A model generated the notes under the pieces. The model saw only the letters and a program-made list of their open reading frames with translations. It searched no databases and was not told the origin of the DNA. DNA of 64,000 nt from CAMLIZ01 sp966212505 (GTDB lineage: Bacteria; Pseudomonadota; Gammaproteobacteria; Burkholderiales; Burkholderiaceae_C). Positions 57,033-64,000 of the stretch are shown piece by piece. The first letter of the stretch is position 1. Every line of letters starts with the position of its first letter. The stretch covers positions 110,017-174,016 of the forward strand of contig CBIHRS010000008.1 in the NCBI GenBank assembly GCA_966212505.1. The letters are read 5' to 3'. The position numbers and the translations under genes were made by a program.

Positions 57033-59708
57033 ATGAAGATCCAACAAACACCCATCGCGTCGGCCGTTGCGCTCGTGCTGATGAGCATGGTGATGTCCGC
57101 CCAGGCCCAGGAGGCCACCAAGAACGCAGCCGGCGAACCGGCGGCGCAGCAGGTGGTGGTGACCGGCATCCGCGCTTCGCTGCAGCAATCGCTGAACCAG
57201 AAGCGCAATGCCGATTCGCTGGTCGAGGTGATCACCGCCGAAGACATCGGCAAGATGCCCGACAAGAACGTCGCCGATTCGCTGCAGCGCATTCCCGGCG
57301 TCAGCACCACCAGCGCCGGCTCGGCCGAAGGCTCGTTCGGCGAGAACGAGCACGTGCAGCTGCGCGGCCTGTCGTCGCAGATGACGCTGACCACGCTGAA
57401 CGGCCATACGGTGTCCACCGGCGACTGGTACGGCCCCAACATCGCCAGCGGCGGCCGCAGCGTGACCTTCACGCTGCTGCCCTCCGACCTGATCGGCCGC
57501 GCCACGGTGCACAAGTCGCAGCAGGCCGACCTGATCGAAGGCGGCGCCGCCGGCACGGTGGACATCGAGACGCGCAAGCCGCTCGACCTGAAGGCCGGCT
57601 TCACCTCCTTCGTGTCGGCGGAGGATGCCTACTCCACCAACGCCAAGAAGCACGACCCGGCACTGAGCGCGCTGGTCAACTGGAAGAGCGAGGACGGCCG
57701 CTTCGGCGTCCTCGGCCAGGTGTTCTCGCAGAGCCGGAAGCTGCAGCGCAACGGCTCCGAAGGCGTGTGGTGGGACAAGGTGCCCAACAGCTACACCGCC
57801 GATCCCTCGCTGCAGGGCAAGTCGATCAGCTACCTCAGCGGCGCGGTGCTGTTCGAGCAGGAGCGCAAGCGCGAAGGCGCCTACCTGGAGGGCCAGTGGA
57901 AACCGACCGATGGGGTCACGCTGGATCTTTCGGGCTTCTACTCGAAGATGAAGGCGAAGAACTTCAACACCAACTACATGGCCGACACGATCAACCCGAT
58001 CAACGGCCCGGGCTGGAACGGCAACGGCGTGGCGCCCACATCGGTGAGCGTGAGCGGCAACACCATCACCTCGGTGTTCTTCGGTCCCAACGTCTTCGGT
58101 TCGCCCGCGCCGGCCGGCGCATGGTCGGTGGTGGAGGACGTGGCGGCACGCCCTGACGCGAAGACCGATTCGAAGTTCGTCAACCTCGACGGCAAGTGGG
58201 TGGTCAACGACAAGCTCACGCTGAACAGCAAGCTCGGCCATACCGACGGCGGCGGCCGCACCAAGGACGTCGGCTTCGAGGTCTTCAGCGGCTGGAACCA
58301 GGGCACCGGCTACACGCTGGGCGACCACGGCATCATCATCCTCAACGTGCCGGGCGGCGACCAGTTCGTGCGCGGCGGCGCCGGCATCGGCGGCTGGGGC
58401 AGCGAGACGATCTCGCGCGACAAGGAGACCTACGGCCAGATCGACGTGACCTACAAGCTCGACTTCGACATGGTGCCGGCGCTCAAGGCCGGCCTGCGCG
58501 CGGCCAACCATCGCCGCACGCTCACCAAGTACAACATCTCGCTGGCCGCCGGCGCATCGGACGAGACGCAGATCCCCGACAGCGCGATCGGCCACTACGA
58601 CAGCAACTGGTACGGCAACCTGCCGGTGAACCCGACGCCGGGCTTCTCGCCCTGGAAGATCAGCAACGACTATGTGGCGCAGTGGGTGGCCAAGTACGGC
58701 AGCTTCACGCAGCACGCGACGCAGCAGGAGTTCGACATCAAGGAAGACACCACCGCCGCCTACGCGATGGTGGATCTGGCGCCGAACGACCGGATCAGCG
58801 GCAACGCCGGGGTGCGCGTCGTGCGCACGAAGATGGACATCGTGGCCTACCTGCCGGGCGGCCTGCCGCGCTACGAGCAGACCTTCACCAACGCGCTGCC
58901 CAGCCTGAACCTGCGCGCCGAGCTGGCCAAGGATCTGGTGGGCCGCTTCGCGCTGAACCGCGCGATGTCGCGCCCCGACTTCGGGCAGCTGGCCGGCAAC
59001 GACCTGCGCGACACGCAGCACAACGGCGTGGGCAGCAACCCCTACCTGAAGCCGATCCTCAGCAACAACGCCGACCTGAGCGTGGAGTGGTACTTCGCAC
59101 CCAAGTCGCTGCTGTCGGCCGGCGTGTTCCTGAGCAACCTGCAGGGCGCGATCTCGTACACGCACCAGCTGCTGCCTTATGCCGATGCCTCGGCGCCCGG
59201 CCATCCGATCGTCGACTACGACATCTCGACGCCTGTCAACGTCAATGGACGCATGCGCGGCGTGGAGTTCCAGTACGAGCAGGGCTTCGGCAGCGGCTTC
59301 GGCGTGAGCGTGAACTACACGCATGCCGACGGCAAGCAGACCACCAAGCTGGCGCAGGGCACCTGCAACGGCAGCGCCACCGAGGACTGCACGCTCTACG
59401 GCACCTCCAAGACCTCGTACAACGTCGGTGGGTACTACGAGAACGAGCAGTTCAGCGCGCGCCTGTCGTACAGCCATCGGTCGACCTACAAGCTGGGCAA
59501 CCGCGGCGGCAACGACTACTTCCAGAGCGGCAACGGCGCGGTCAACCTGGCGCTCAACTACAACATCAACAAGAACATCCAGCTGACCTTCGAAGGCCAG
59601 AACCTGAACGATCCGCTGCTGACCACCTACCAGACCAACACCAGCACGATCTCGGGCGTCTACAAGAACGGCCGCACGCTGTACGCCGGCCTGCGCGCCA
59701 AGTTCTGA
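57033..59708 (+). CDS. TonB-dependent receptor, Caulobacter/Xanthomonas type (TIGR01782-like)
   Basis: An 891-residue outer-membrane receptor; signal peptide ends MSAQAQ. A TonB-box-like VVVTGIRASLQQSLNQKRNA opens the plug, which continues DSLVEVITAEDIGKMPDKNV, ADSLQRIPGV and LRGLSSQMTLTTLNGHTV. The barrel ends in YKNGRTLYAGLRAKF with the terminal Phe. This receptor class imports oligosaccharides (chito-oligosaccharides or GlcNAc, plant glycans) as well as metals. Divergence from a GntR-TonB-ExbBD operon with nag-type operators and a downstream GH18 gene favours chitin oligomers as ligand. That ligand is inferred. Confidence 0.93.
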   Translation: MKIQQTPIASAVALVLMSMVMSAQAQEATKNAAGEPAAQQVVVTGIRASLQQSLNQKRNADSLVEVITAEDIGKMPDKNVADSLQRIPGVSTTSAGSAEGSFGENEHVQLRGLSSQMTLTTLNGHTVSTGDWYGPNIASGGRSVTFTLLPSDLIGRATVHKSQQADLIEGGAAGTVDIETRKPLDLKAGFTSFVSAEDAYSTNAKKHDPALSALVNWKSEDGRFGVLGQVFSQSRKLQRNGSEGVWWDKVPNSYTADPSLQGKSISYLSGAVLFEQERKREGAYLEGQWKPTDGVTLDLSGFYSKMKAKNFNTNYMADTINPINGPGWNGNGVAPTSVSVSGNTITSVFFGPNVFGSPAPAGAWSVVEDVAARPDAKTDSKFVNLDGKWVVNDKLTLNSKLGHTDGGGRTKDVGFEVFSGWNQGTGYTLGDHGIIILNVPGGDQFVRGGAGIGGWGSETISRDKETYGQIDVTYKLDFDMVPALKAGLRAANHRRTLTKYNISLAAGASDETQIPDSAIGHYDSNWYGNLPVNPTPGFSPWKISNDYVAQWVAKYGSFTQHATQQEFDIKEDTTAAYAMVDLAPNDRISGNAGVRVVRTKMDIVAYLPGGLPRYEQTFTNALPSLNLRAELAKDLVGRFALNRAMSRPDFGQLAGNDLRDTQHNGVGSNPYLKPILSNNADLSVEWYFAPKSLLSAGVFLSNLQGAISYTHQLLPYADASAPGHPIVDYDISTPVNVNGRMRGVEFQYEQGFGSGFGVSVNYTHADGKQTTKLAQGTCNGSATEDCTLYGTSKTSYNVGGYYENEQFSARLSYSHRSTYKLGNRGGNDYFQSGNGAVNLALNYNINKNIQLTFEGQNLNDPLLTTYQTNTSTISGVYKNGRTLYAGLRAKF

Positions 59709-59775
59709 GGCGGCTATCTCCGCCGAAACAGGGAACGTGCTCTCGCAGGGGGATGCTCCTGATCGGTGCTTGAAT

Positions 59776-59809
59776 GGCGGGGCGGCGAGAGCCGCTCCGC
59801 CTTCTTTTT
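59776..59809 (+). terminator. Intrinsic terminator after the TonB-dependent receptor
   Basis: An 11-bp stem GGCGGGGCGGC/GCCGCTCCGCC (one G-T pair, loop GAGA) at 59776-59801 is followed by TTCTTTTT (59802-59809). It lies between the receptor and the GH18 gene and should separate or attenuate their transcription. Confidence 0.85.
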
Positions 59810-59826
59810 GGTGCGAAAGGATCGCG

Positions 59827-60825
59827 ATGAGGAAACGCCTGCTGCTCGCGCTGGCGAGCGCGCTGCCGCTGGGGGCCGGCGCCGCGCCGGCCTTCGTCGT
59901 CGGGCCCTACAAGCATGTGCCGATGGCGATCGACGCCGCATCGGCCGAGATGCGCAGCGCGGCGGCCGATGGCGTCGCCCAGCCGCTGCCGCGCATGCTG
60001 CCGGCCGGCGCCGGCACCGTGAGCTGGGCCTTCGCGCTGGGCGAGTGCGGCAGCGAGCGCTGGGGCGAGGGCATCGACACCGATCGCTTCGCGGCGGCCA
60101 ACGTGCAGGCCTTCGTGAAGGCGGGCCTCGACTACATCGTGTCGACCGGTGGTGAGGGCCATGTGTTCACCTGCGGCAGCGACGAGGGCATGGAGCGCTT
60201 CATCGCGCGCTACGACTCGCCGCGCCTCGTGGGCATCGACCTCGACATCGAATCGACGCAGACCGACGAGGGCATCACGGCGCTGGTGCAGCGGGTGAAG
60301 GTGGCGCAGGTGAAGCATCCGCGCCTGCGCTTCAGCTTCACGCTGCCCACCTTCGCTGCCAGCGATGGCAGCCGGCGCAGCCTCAATGCATTGGGCGAGC
60401 GTGTGCTGAAGGCCATACGTGCACAGGGCCTGGCCGACTACCGCCTCAACCTGATGGTGATGGACTACGGCTCCGCGAGTCCGGCAGCCTGCGTGGTCGA
60501 GCAGGGCCGCTGCGACATGGCGCGCTCGGGTCTGCAGGCCGCGCAGAACCTGCATGCGGTGCATGGCGTGCCGCTGGCGCAGATCGAGCTCACGGCGATG
60601 ATCGGCGTCAACGACGTGGTGAGCAATGTGTTCACGATCGCCGATGCGCACCGCATGACGGCCGAGGCGCGCCGGCTCGGCCTGGGCGGCCTGCATTTCT
60701 GGTCGCTGGATCGCGACACGCCGTGCGGCGAGCCGCAGGCTGGTGCATCGGACCATTGCAGCGGCGTCAGCGCGCCGCCGCTGAGCTTCACGCGGGTGTT
60801 TGCGGCGCCGGCGCGGCCGCGTTGA
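59827..60825 (+). CDS. Secreted GH18 chitinase-like protein
   Basis: A 332-residue protein; ATG 59827 follows AAAGGATCGCG. The signal peptide ends PLGAGAAP. The GH18 core motif appears as LVGIDLDIESTQTDEG, fitting DxxDxDxE with the catalytic Glu, after VSWAFALGECGSERWGEG. YRLNLMVMDYGSASPAACVV (the MxYD-type strand) and GGLHFWSLDRDTPC follow. It should cleave beta-1,4-linked GlcNAc polymers, giving oligomers for the receptor encoded upstream. The first aspartates of the DxxDxDxE motif are not all present, so activity needs direct testing. Confidence 0.85.
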   Translation: MRKRLLLALASALPLGAGAAPAFVVGPYKHVPMAIDAASAEMRSAAADGVAQPLPRMLPAGAGTVSWAFALGECGSERWGEGIDTDRFAAANVQAFVKAGLDYIVSTGGEGHVFTCGSDEGMERFIARYDSPRLVGIDLDIESTQTDEGITALVQRVKVAQVKHPRLRFSFTLPTFAASDGSRRSLNALGERVLKAIRAQGLADYRLNLMVMDYGSASPAACVVEQGRCDMARSGLQAAQNLHAVHGVPLAQIELTAMIGVNDVVSNVFTIADAHRMTAEARRLGLGGLHFWSLDRDTPCGEPQAGASDHCSGVSAPPLSFTRVFAAPARPR

Positions 60826-61606
60826 AGAAGGCCGCGACCGCATCGCACACCGCCTTGGGCTGGTCGCGGTGCGGCGTGTGCCCGCAGTCGGACAGCTTGA
60901 GCAACCGCGCCTGCGGCACGCGGGCGGCGATGCCGTCGATCTGCGCCATCGTCGCGTACTCGTCGCCCTCGCCCTGGATCGCGAGCACCGGGCAACGGAT
61001 GCGCGGCAGTAGCGCCTCGATGTTCCAGTGGCGGAAGGCCGGGTCCAGCCACGCGCCGCTCCAGCCGCCGAAGGCGCTCTCCACGTCGTCGTGCAGGCGC
61101 GCGAGCCTCGCCTTCAGCCCGCCTTCGCGGTAGGCCTGTACCGTGAGGCGGATGCCTTCGACCGTCGCGCTCTCGACGAAGATGTGCGGCGCCGCCACTG
61201 CGATCGCGCCCACGCGGTCAGGAAAGTGCGCCGCATGGACCAGCGCGATCGAGCCGCCGTCGCTGTGGCCGTAGAGCCAGGGCGGCGCGGCCTGCGTGTC
61301 CAGGCCCACCGCGTCGAAGAACGCCGGCAGGAACTCGATCGCCTGCCGCTCGAGGTAGTCGATCGGCCAGGGCTCATCGTGCGGGCGCGGCGTGGAGCGG
61401 CCATAGCCCCAGCGCGAGAACACCAGGCCGCGGCAGCCTGCGGCCTCGCACAGCCGCTGCGCAAAGCCGCGCCAGATGGCGACCGAGCCCAGGCCTTCAT
61501 GCAGGAACACCAGCGTGGGCCGCGCGGGCTGCGGCGAGCCGATCCACGCGTATTCGATGCGGTGCTGGTGCCCGCCCCAATGCACCTCGGCGAAGTCGGT
61601 GTGCAT
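60788..61606 (-). CDS. Alpha/beta-hydrolase
   Basis: A 272-residue enzyme from ATG 61606, which overlaps the RES-domain stop by one base (TGATG). Features are LVFLHEGLGSVAIWRGFAQR with the oxyanion region, the nucleophile elbow LYGHSDGGSIALVHA (Ser), an acid in LAIQGEGDEYATM and His in LSDCGHTPHRDQPK. It resembles small carboxylesterase, lactonase or dehalogenase-like hydrolases. The substrate is unknown. It may be transcribed from the toxin-antitoxin promoter. Its 3' end overlaps the convergent GH18 gene by 38 nt. Confidence 0.87.
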   Translation of the reverse strand: MHTDFAEVHWGGHQHRIEYAWIGSPQPARPTLVFLHEGLGSVAIWRGFAQRLCEAAGCRGLVFSRWGYGRSTPRPHDEPWPIDYLERQAIEFLPAFFDAVGLDTQAAPPWLYGHSDGGSIALVHAAHFPDRVGAIAVAAPHIFVESATVEGIRLTVQAYREGGLKARLARLHDDVESAFGGWSGAWLDPAFRHWNIEALLPRIRCPVLAIQGEGDEYATMAQIDGIAARVPQARLLKLSDCGHTPHRDQPKAVCDAVAAFFNAAAPAPQTPA

Positions 61607-62313
61607 CAGAGCTCGTCGAGCTTCTCGTACACGTCGCTGAAGCCGCTGCCGTCCCAGGCATAGAGCAGGTAGGCCGCATGGATGCACTGCCGCGCGGCCT
61701 TGGGCTTGAACAGGCCCACGCACTGCCCGCCGGGATGGCGCACGCTGCGGTAGGCCACGCCCCAGGAGCCGGCCTCGCGCAGCGCGCGGCCCAGCGCCTG
61801 CGAGGCGGCATAGCTGTCGGGCGCATGCGCATCGGCATCGAGCGGGCCGCCTTCATCGCGCAGGTCGTGCAGCATCGCGTCCACCTCCACGCGGTACAGG
61901 CGCATCGGCAGGTGCATGGCCGGCTGGTGCGTGGCGGCGAGGAAGTTGCCGTGGTGGTGGCAGGTCTCGGCGATGGCGGTGGCGCGGTCGCGCGCCGCGT
62001 AGAACACGCCGTAGCTGCCGTCGGAGAAGCGGCTGCCCGAGGGGTTGAGGTGGGTGAACGAGGCCATGATCGGCCCGCTGCCGGGGCCGAGCAGCCGGTC
62101 TTCCTTGGCCACGAGCGAGATCTGGCCCACCTCGTCGCGCACGCGGTCGTTGGTCAGCGCCTCCAGCGCATAGAGCGCGTCGAAATCTTCCGGATCGGCC
62201 ACGCGGTCGAACAGGTAGATGGTGGGGTAGCGGGTGGGGACGATGCGGTGGGCGGGGTGCCACTGCACCGGGCGCTGCGGAATGGTGGCGATGTCGACCG
62301 GCATCAAACCCAT
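61606..62313 (-). CDS. RES-domain toxin (NAD+ phosphorylase family)
   Basis: A 235-residue protein starting at ATG 62313 (10-nt overlap with the antitoxin) or ATG 62304 (1-nt overlap). The RES pattern is visible: HRIVPTRYPTIYLFDRVADP, FTHLNPSGSRFSDGSYGVFY, AARDRATAIAETCHHHGNF, LYRVEVDAMLHDLRDEGG and YAASQALGRALREAGSWGVA. The Arg, Tyr and Glu residues typical of the RES active site occur in these stretches. Known RES toxins (ParT, MbcT, Res) deplete NAD+. It pairs with the adjacent Xre/MbcA-type antitoxin. Confidence 0.9.
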   Translation of the reverse strand: MGLMPVDIATIPQRPVQWHPAHRIVPTRYPTIYLFDRVADPEDFDALYALEALTNDRVRDEVGQISLVAKEDRLLGPGSGPIMASFTHLNPSGSRFSDGSYGVFYAARDRATAIAETCHHHGNFLAATHQPAMHLPMRLYRVEVDAMLHDLRDEGGPLDADAHAPDSYAASQALGRALREAGSWGVAYRSVRHPGGQCVGLFKPKAARQCIHAAYLLYAWDGSGFSDVYEKLDEL

Positions 62314-62720
62314 CCTGCGCCGCGCGCCACGTCGAGATAGCGCCGCACGAGGTTCAGGTCGCTGACGTTGCCGGCGAGCATGCGCTTCAAGGCCGGCTCG
62401 CCGCCGAACAGCGGCGCATCGTTGGGCTGCCGCACCCAGGCATCGGCGGCTTCGGGCTCGGGCAGCAGGATCTGCAGGGATTTGTAGATGCCGAGGATGT
62501 TGGACAGGCGCTCGAGCGTGTCTCTCGACAGGTTGGCCTTCTCGGGGTTCTTGCGCCACGCGAAGAAGGTGGAGCGGGGCGGCTCGCCGAGCAATCGCAA
62601 TTGCTCTTCGACGCTGAGTTTCCAGGCCTCGGCGATGCGACAGAAAGCGCGGAGGCCCGCGCTGGCCATCTGCTGGGGGGAGACTTCGGCGGTCAGGGTG
62701 TGGAGGGCGGCAGCAGCCAT
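62304..62720 (-). CDS. Xre/MbcA/ParS-type antitoxin
   Basis: A 138-residue protein from ATG 62720. I prefer this start over ATG 62762 because the latter lies inside the promoter. The N-terminal helical DNA-binding part (FCRIAEAWKLSVEEQLRLLG, then STFFAWRKN) is followed by the DUF2384 segment RLSNILGIYKSLQILLPEPE, then WVRQPNDAPLFGGEPALKRM and the end YLDVARGAGWV. This C-terminus normally plugs the active site of the RES toxin. It should neutralise the toxin and repress the operon through the repeat at 62737-62761. Confidence 0.9.
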   Translation of the reverse strand: MAAAALHTLTAEVSPQQMASAGLRAFCRIAEAWKLSVEEQLRLLGEPPRSTFFAWRKNPEKANLSRDTLERLSNILGIYKSLQILLPEPEAADAWVRQPNDAPLFGGEPALKRMLAGNVSDLNLVRRYLDVARGAGWV

Positions 62721-62736
62721 GGATTCAGTCTGTTGG

Positions 62737-62761
62737 TGGACTTGTATGGAATAGTAGTCCA
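62737..62761. promoter_or_regulatory. Operator of the RES/Xre toxin-antitoxin operon
   Basis: TGGACT (62737-62742) and AGTCCA (62756-62761) are perfect inverted arms separated by 13 nt. They span the -10 box and the expected transcription start. Their position fits autorepression by the antitoxin. Confidence 0.62.
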
Positions 62762-62779
62762 TTGAAAGACTTGCGGCAA
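62751..62779 (-). promoter_or_regulatory. Sigma-70-type promoter of the RES/Xre operon
   Basis: Minus-strand TTGCCG (62779-62774) and TACTAT (62756-62751) are separated by 17 nt. This is one of the best sigma-70 matches in the window. Transcription would start near 62744, giving an antitoxin 5' leader of about 24 nt. Confidence 0.65.
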
Positions 62780-62805
62780 GCGCTGCCTGGAAAGCCCTCC
62801 CTAGT

Positions 62806-63885
62806 TCAACGCTCGTCGAACGAGAGCACCACGCGCTCGGTCAGCGGATGGGCCTGGCAGGTCAGCACGAAGCCGGCGGCCACCTCCTGCTTGTCGAGCG
62901 CGAAGTTGCGGTCCATGCGGACCTCGCCTTCCACCACCTTGGCGCGGCAGGTGCCGCACACGCCCGAGGTGCACGAGAAGGGCACCTCCAGCCCCGCGGC
63001 CGATGCGCAGTCGAGGATGCTGGGCTGGTCGCGGCGGAACAGAATCTCGCGGTGCAGGCCGTCGCGGATGATCACCACCCGGGCCTGCTCGGCATCGCCG
63101 GGCCGGGCCTCGTGCACCACCGCATCGGCCTGGCCCGCGGCCTGCGTCGCGATGCCGAAGCGCTCGATGTGGATGCGCTCCTCGGGCACGCCGGCCTCGC
63201 GCAGCGCGGCCTCGGCCTCGTCGTTCATCTGGAACGGGCCGCAGACGTAGGTCTCGTCGATCGCGCCCGCGGGCACCAGCGCCTTCAGGAACTCGCCGAT
63301 CTTGTGGCGGTCCATCAGGCCCATGTTGATCGGCGCGTCGGTGTGCTCGCCGGAGAACACATGGTGCAGCACCAGCCGCGTGAGGTAGCGGTTCTTCAGG
63401 TCCTCGAGTTCTTCCTTGAACATCGTGGACTTGAGCATGCGGTTGCCGTAGATCAGCGTGAAGCGGCTCCTGGGCTCGCGCGCCAGCACCGTCTTCATGA
63501 TCGACAGGATGGGCGTGATGCCGCTGCCGCCGGCAATGCCCACATGCTGGCGCGCGGCGTCGGGCTGCAGCGGCACGAAGAAGCGGCCTTGCGGCGCCAT
63601 CACGCTGATCGTGTCGCCAGGCTTCACGTGCGTGTTGATCCAGTTCGAGAACACGCCGCCCTGCACCTTGCGCACGCCCACGCGCAGCTCGCCGTCGTCG
63701 ACGCCGGCGCAGATGGAGTACGAGCGGCGCAGGTCCTGGCCATCGATGGTGGCGCGCAGCGTGAGGTATTGGCCTTGCGTGAAGCCGAACACCGGACGCA
63801 GCTCGTCGGGCACCTCGAACGAGACCACGACCGCTTCGGCGGTGTCGGGCTGCACCGAGCGCACGCGCAGGGGATGGAACATCAT
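62806..63885 (-). CDS. paaE: 1,2-phenylacetyl-CoA epoxidase reductase subunit
   Basis: A 359-residue flavo-iron-sulfur reductase from ATG 63885 (MMFHPLRVRSVQPDTAEAVV); GTG 63891 is a possible start. The FAD domain has GQYLTLRATIDGQDLRRSYS, and the NAD(P)H domain VGIAGGSGITPILSIMK and YVCGPFQMNDEAE. The C-terminal plant-type 2Fe-2S centre is C-x4-C-x2-C plus a distant Cys (PFSCTSGVCGTCRAKVV, then VLTCQAHP). It passes electrons from NADPH to the PaaA di-iron oxygenase in aerobic phenylacetate breakdown. The start lies 2 nt after the paaC stop. Confidence 0.95.
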   Translation of the reverse strand: MMFHPLRVRSVQPDTAEAVVVSFEVPDELRPVFGFTQGQYLTLRATIDGQDLRRSYSICAGVDDGELRVGVRKVQGGVFSNWINTHVKPGDTISVMAPQGRFFVPLQPDAARQHVGIAGGSGITPILSIMKTVLAREPRSRFTLIYGNRMLKSTMFKEELEDLKNRYLTRLVLHHVFSGEHTDAPINMGLMDRHKIGEFLKALVPAGAIDETYVCGPFQMNDEAEAALREAGVPEERIHIERFGIATQAAGQADAVVHEARPGDAEQARVVIIRDGLHREILFRRDQPSILDCASAAGLEVPFSCTSGVCGTCRAKVVEGEVRMDRNFALDKQEVAAGFVLTCQAHPLTERVVLSFDER

Positions 63886-63887
63886 GC

Positions 63888-64000
63888 TCACCACACACCT
63901 CCCGGATAAGCGCGCTGCAGGTACTGCATCTCGGCGAGGAGGCGGCCCATGTGCTCGGTATGCCGGCCGCGCTTGCCGTCGCTGACGAAAGGCGTGGCCT
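63888..64000 (-). CDS. paaC: 1,2-phenylacetyl-CoA epoxidase subunit PaaC, C-terminal end only
   Basis: Only the last 37 codons lie in the window. They read FVSDGKRGRHTEHMGRLLAE then MQYLQRAYPGGVW and TGA, matching the conserved PaaC tail (TEH-G-LLAEMQ-LQR-YPG-W). PaaC is the structural partner of the di-iron subunit PaaA. The stop at 63890-63888 is followed almost at once by paaE. Assignment rests on this short tail and the neighbour. Confidence 0.72.
   Translation of the reverse strand, partial: ATPFVSDGKRGRHTEHMGRLLAEMQYLQRAYPGGVW

Noticed and set aside
56796..59477. 893-residue minus-strand frame antisense to the TonB-dependent receptor
   Set aside because: The composition is typical of an antisense shadow, with no motifs, and the receptor on the plus strand is unambiguous from signal peptide to terminal Phe.
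62721..62762. Longer antitoxin start (ATG 62762, adding MDYYSIQVHQQTES)
   Set aside because: This ATG lies between and downstream of the -35/-10 boxes of a strong promoter and inside the operator, so transcripts would start after it. ATG 62720 is used instead.

Overview
The window is about 64 kb of very GC-rich, densely coded chromosome. It fits a Burkholderiales betaproteobacterium, probably from the Comamonadaceae/Roseateles/Rubrivivax neighbourhood. Support for this includes porin_4-type porins, PEP-CTERM and TIGR03118 proteins, an NrtR-regulated NAD salvage operon, the Caulobacter/Xanthomonas type of TonB-dependent receptor, and paa epoxidase genes. I saw no rRNA, tRNA, CRISPR array, prophage or transposase gene. 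One short non-autonomous inverted-repeat element is present (41928-42197). Genus cannot be fixed from the sequence alone.

Layout. 1-5650: end of an oligopeptide ABC transporter operon (two ATPases), a LysR regulator, a porin and a Tat-exported solute-binding protein, closed by a clear intrinsic terminator. 5745-9009: a kinase-fold protein, a glycine-zipper envelope protein, a tandem-repeat periplasmic protein and a PEP-CTERM protein. 9101-14786: NAD salvage operon (nicotinamidase-like, pncB, nadE, nadM-Nudix) divergent from nrtR. 14865-21464: an Nramp-like transporter, a DUF1800/DUF1501 pair, a decayed YhcG-type nuclease gene, a TPR protein and a TIGR03118 beta-propeller lipoprotein. 21524-24816: ECF sigma, anti-sigma, subtilase and outer-membrane protein, read in that order on the minus strand.

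25087-32615 is a compact N-acetylglucosamine operon (kinase, GntR regulator, nagA, SIS-type deaminase, nagZ, AmpG-like permease, GH16-like hydrolase). Its partner locus at 52237-60825 holds a second GntR regulator, TonB-ExbB-ExbD-ExbD, a TPR protein, a large TonB-dependent receptor and a GH18 chitinase-like protein. The two loci share ACTGGTATCATT-type operator sequences, so they look like one chitin/GlcNAc regulon covering extracellular hydrolysis, outer-membrane uptake, periplasmic or cytosolic trimming, phosphorylation, deacetylation and deamination to fructose-6-phosphate. 32697-45863 is a signalling island rich in CheB-, CheR-, PAS-, histidine kinase and receiver-domain proteins. Several have lost catalytic residues. 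A 270-bp cloverleaf-forming element and a degenerate DNA-ligase-like protein lie inside it.

The most unusual region is 49019-49857 on the minus strand. A short ORF with five consecutive histidine codons is followed by a terminator hairpin with a U-run. Then come a short histidyl-tRNA-synthetase-like gene, with an apparent 1-nt frameshift, and a hisC-type aminotransferase. Four copies of the self-complementary GGCGCC lie in the leader where mutually exclusive hairpins would need them. This looks like classical histidine attenuation acting on an unusual two-gene unit, beside a divergent SAM methyltransferase. The window ends with a RES/Xre toxin-antitoxin pair that has a well-defined promoter/operator, and the paaC-paaE end of a phenylacetate epoxidase operon.
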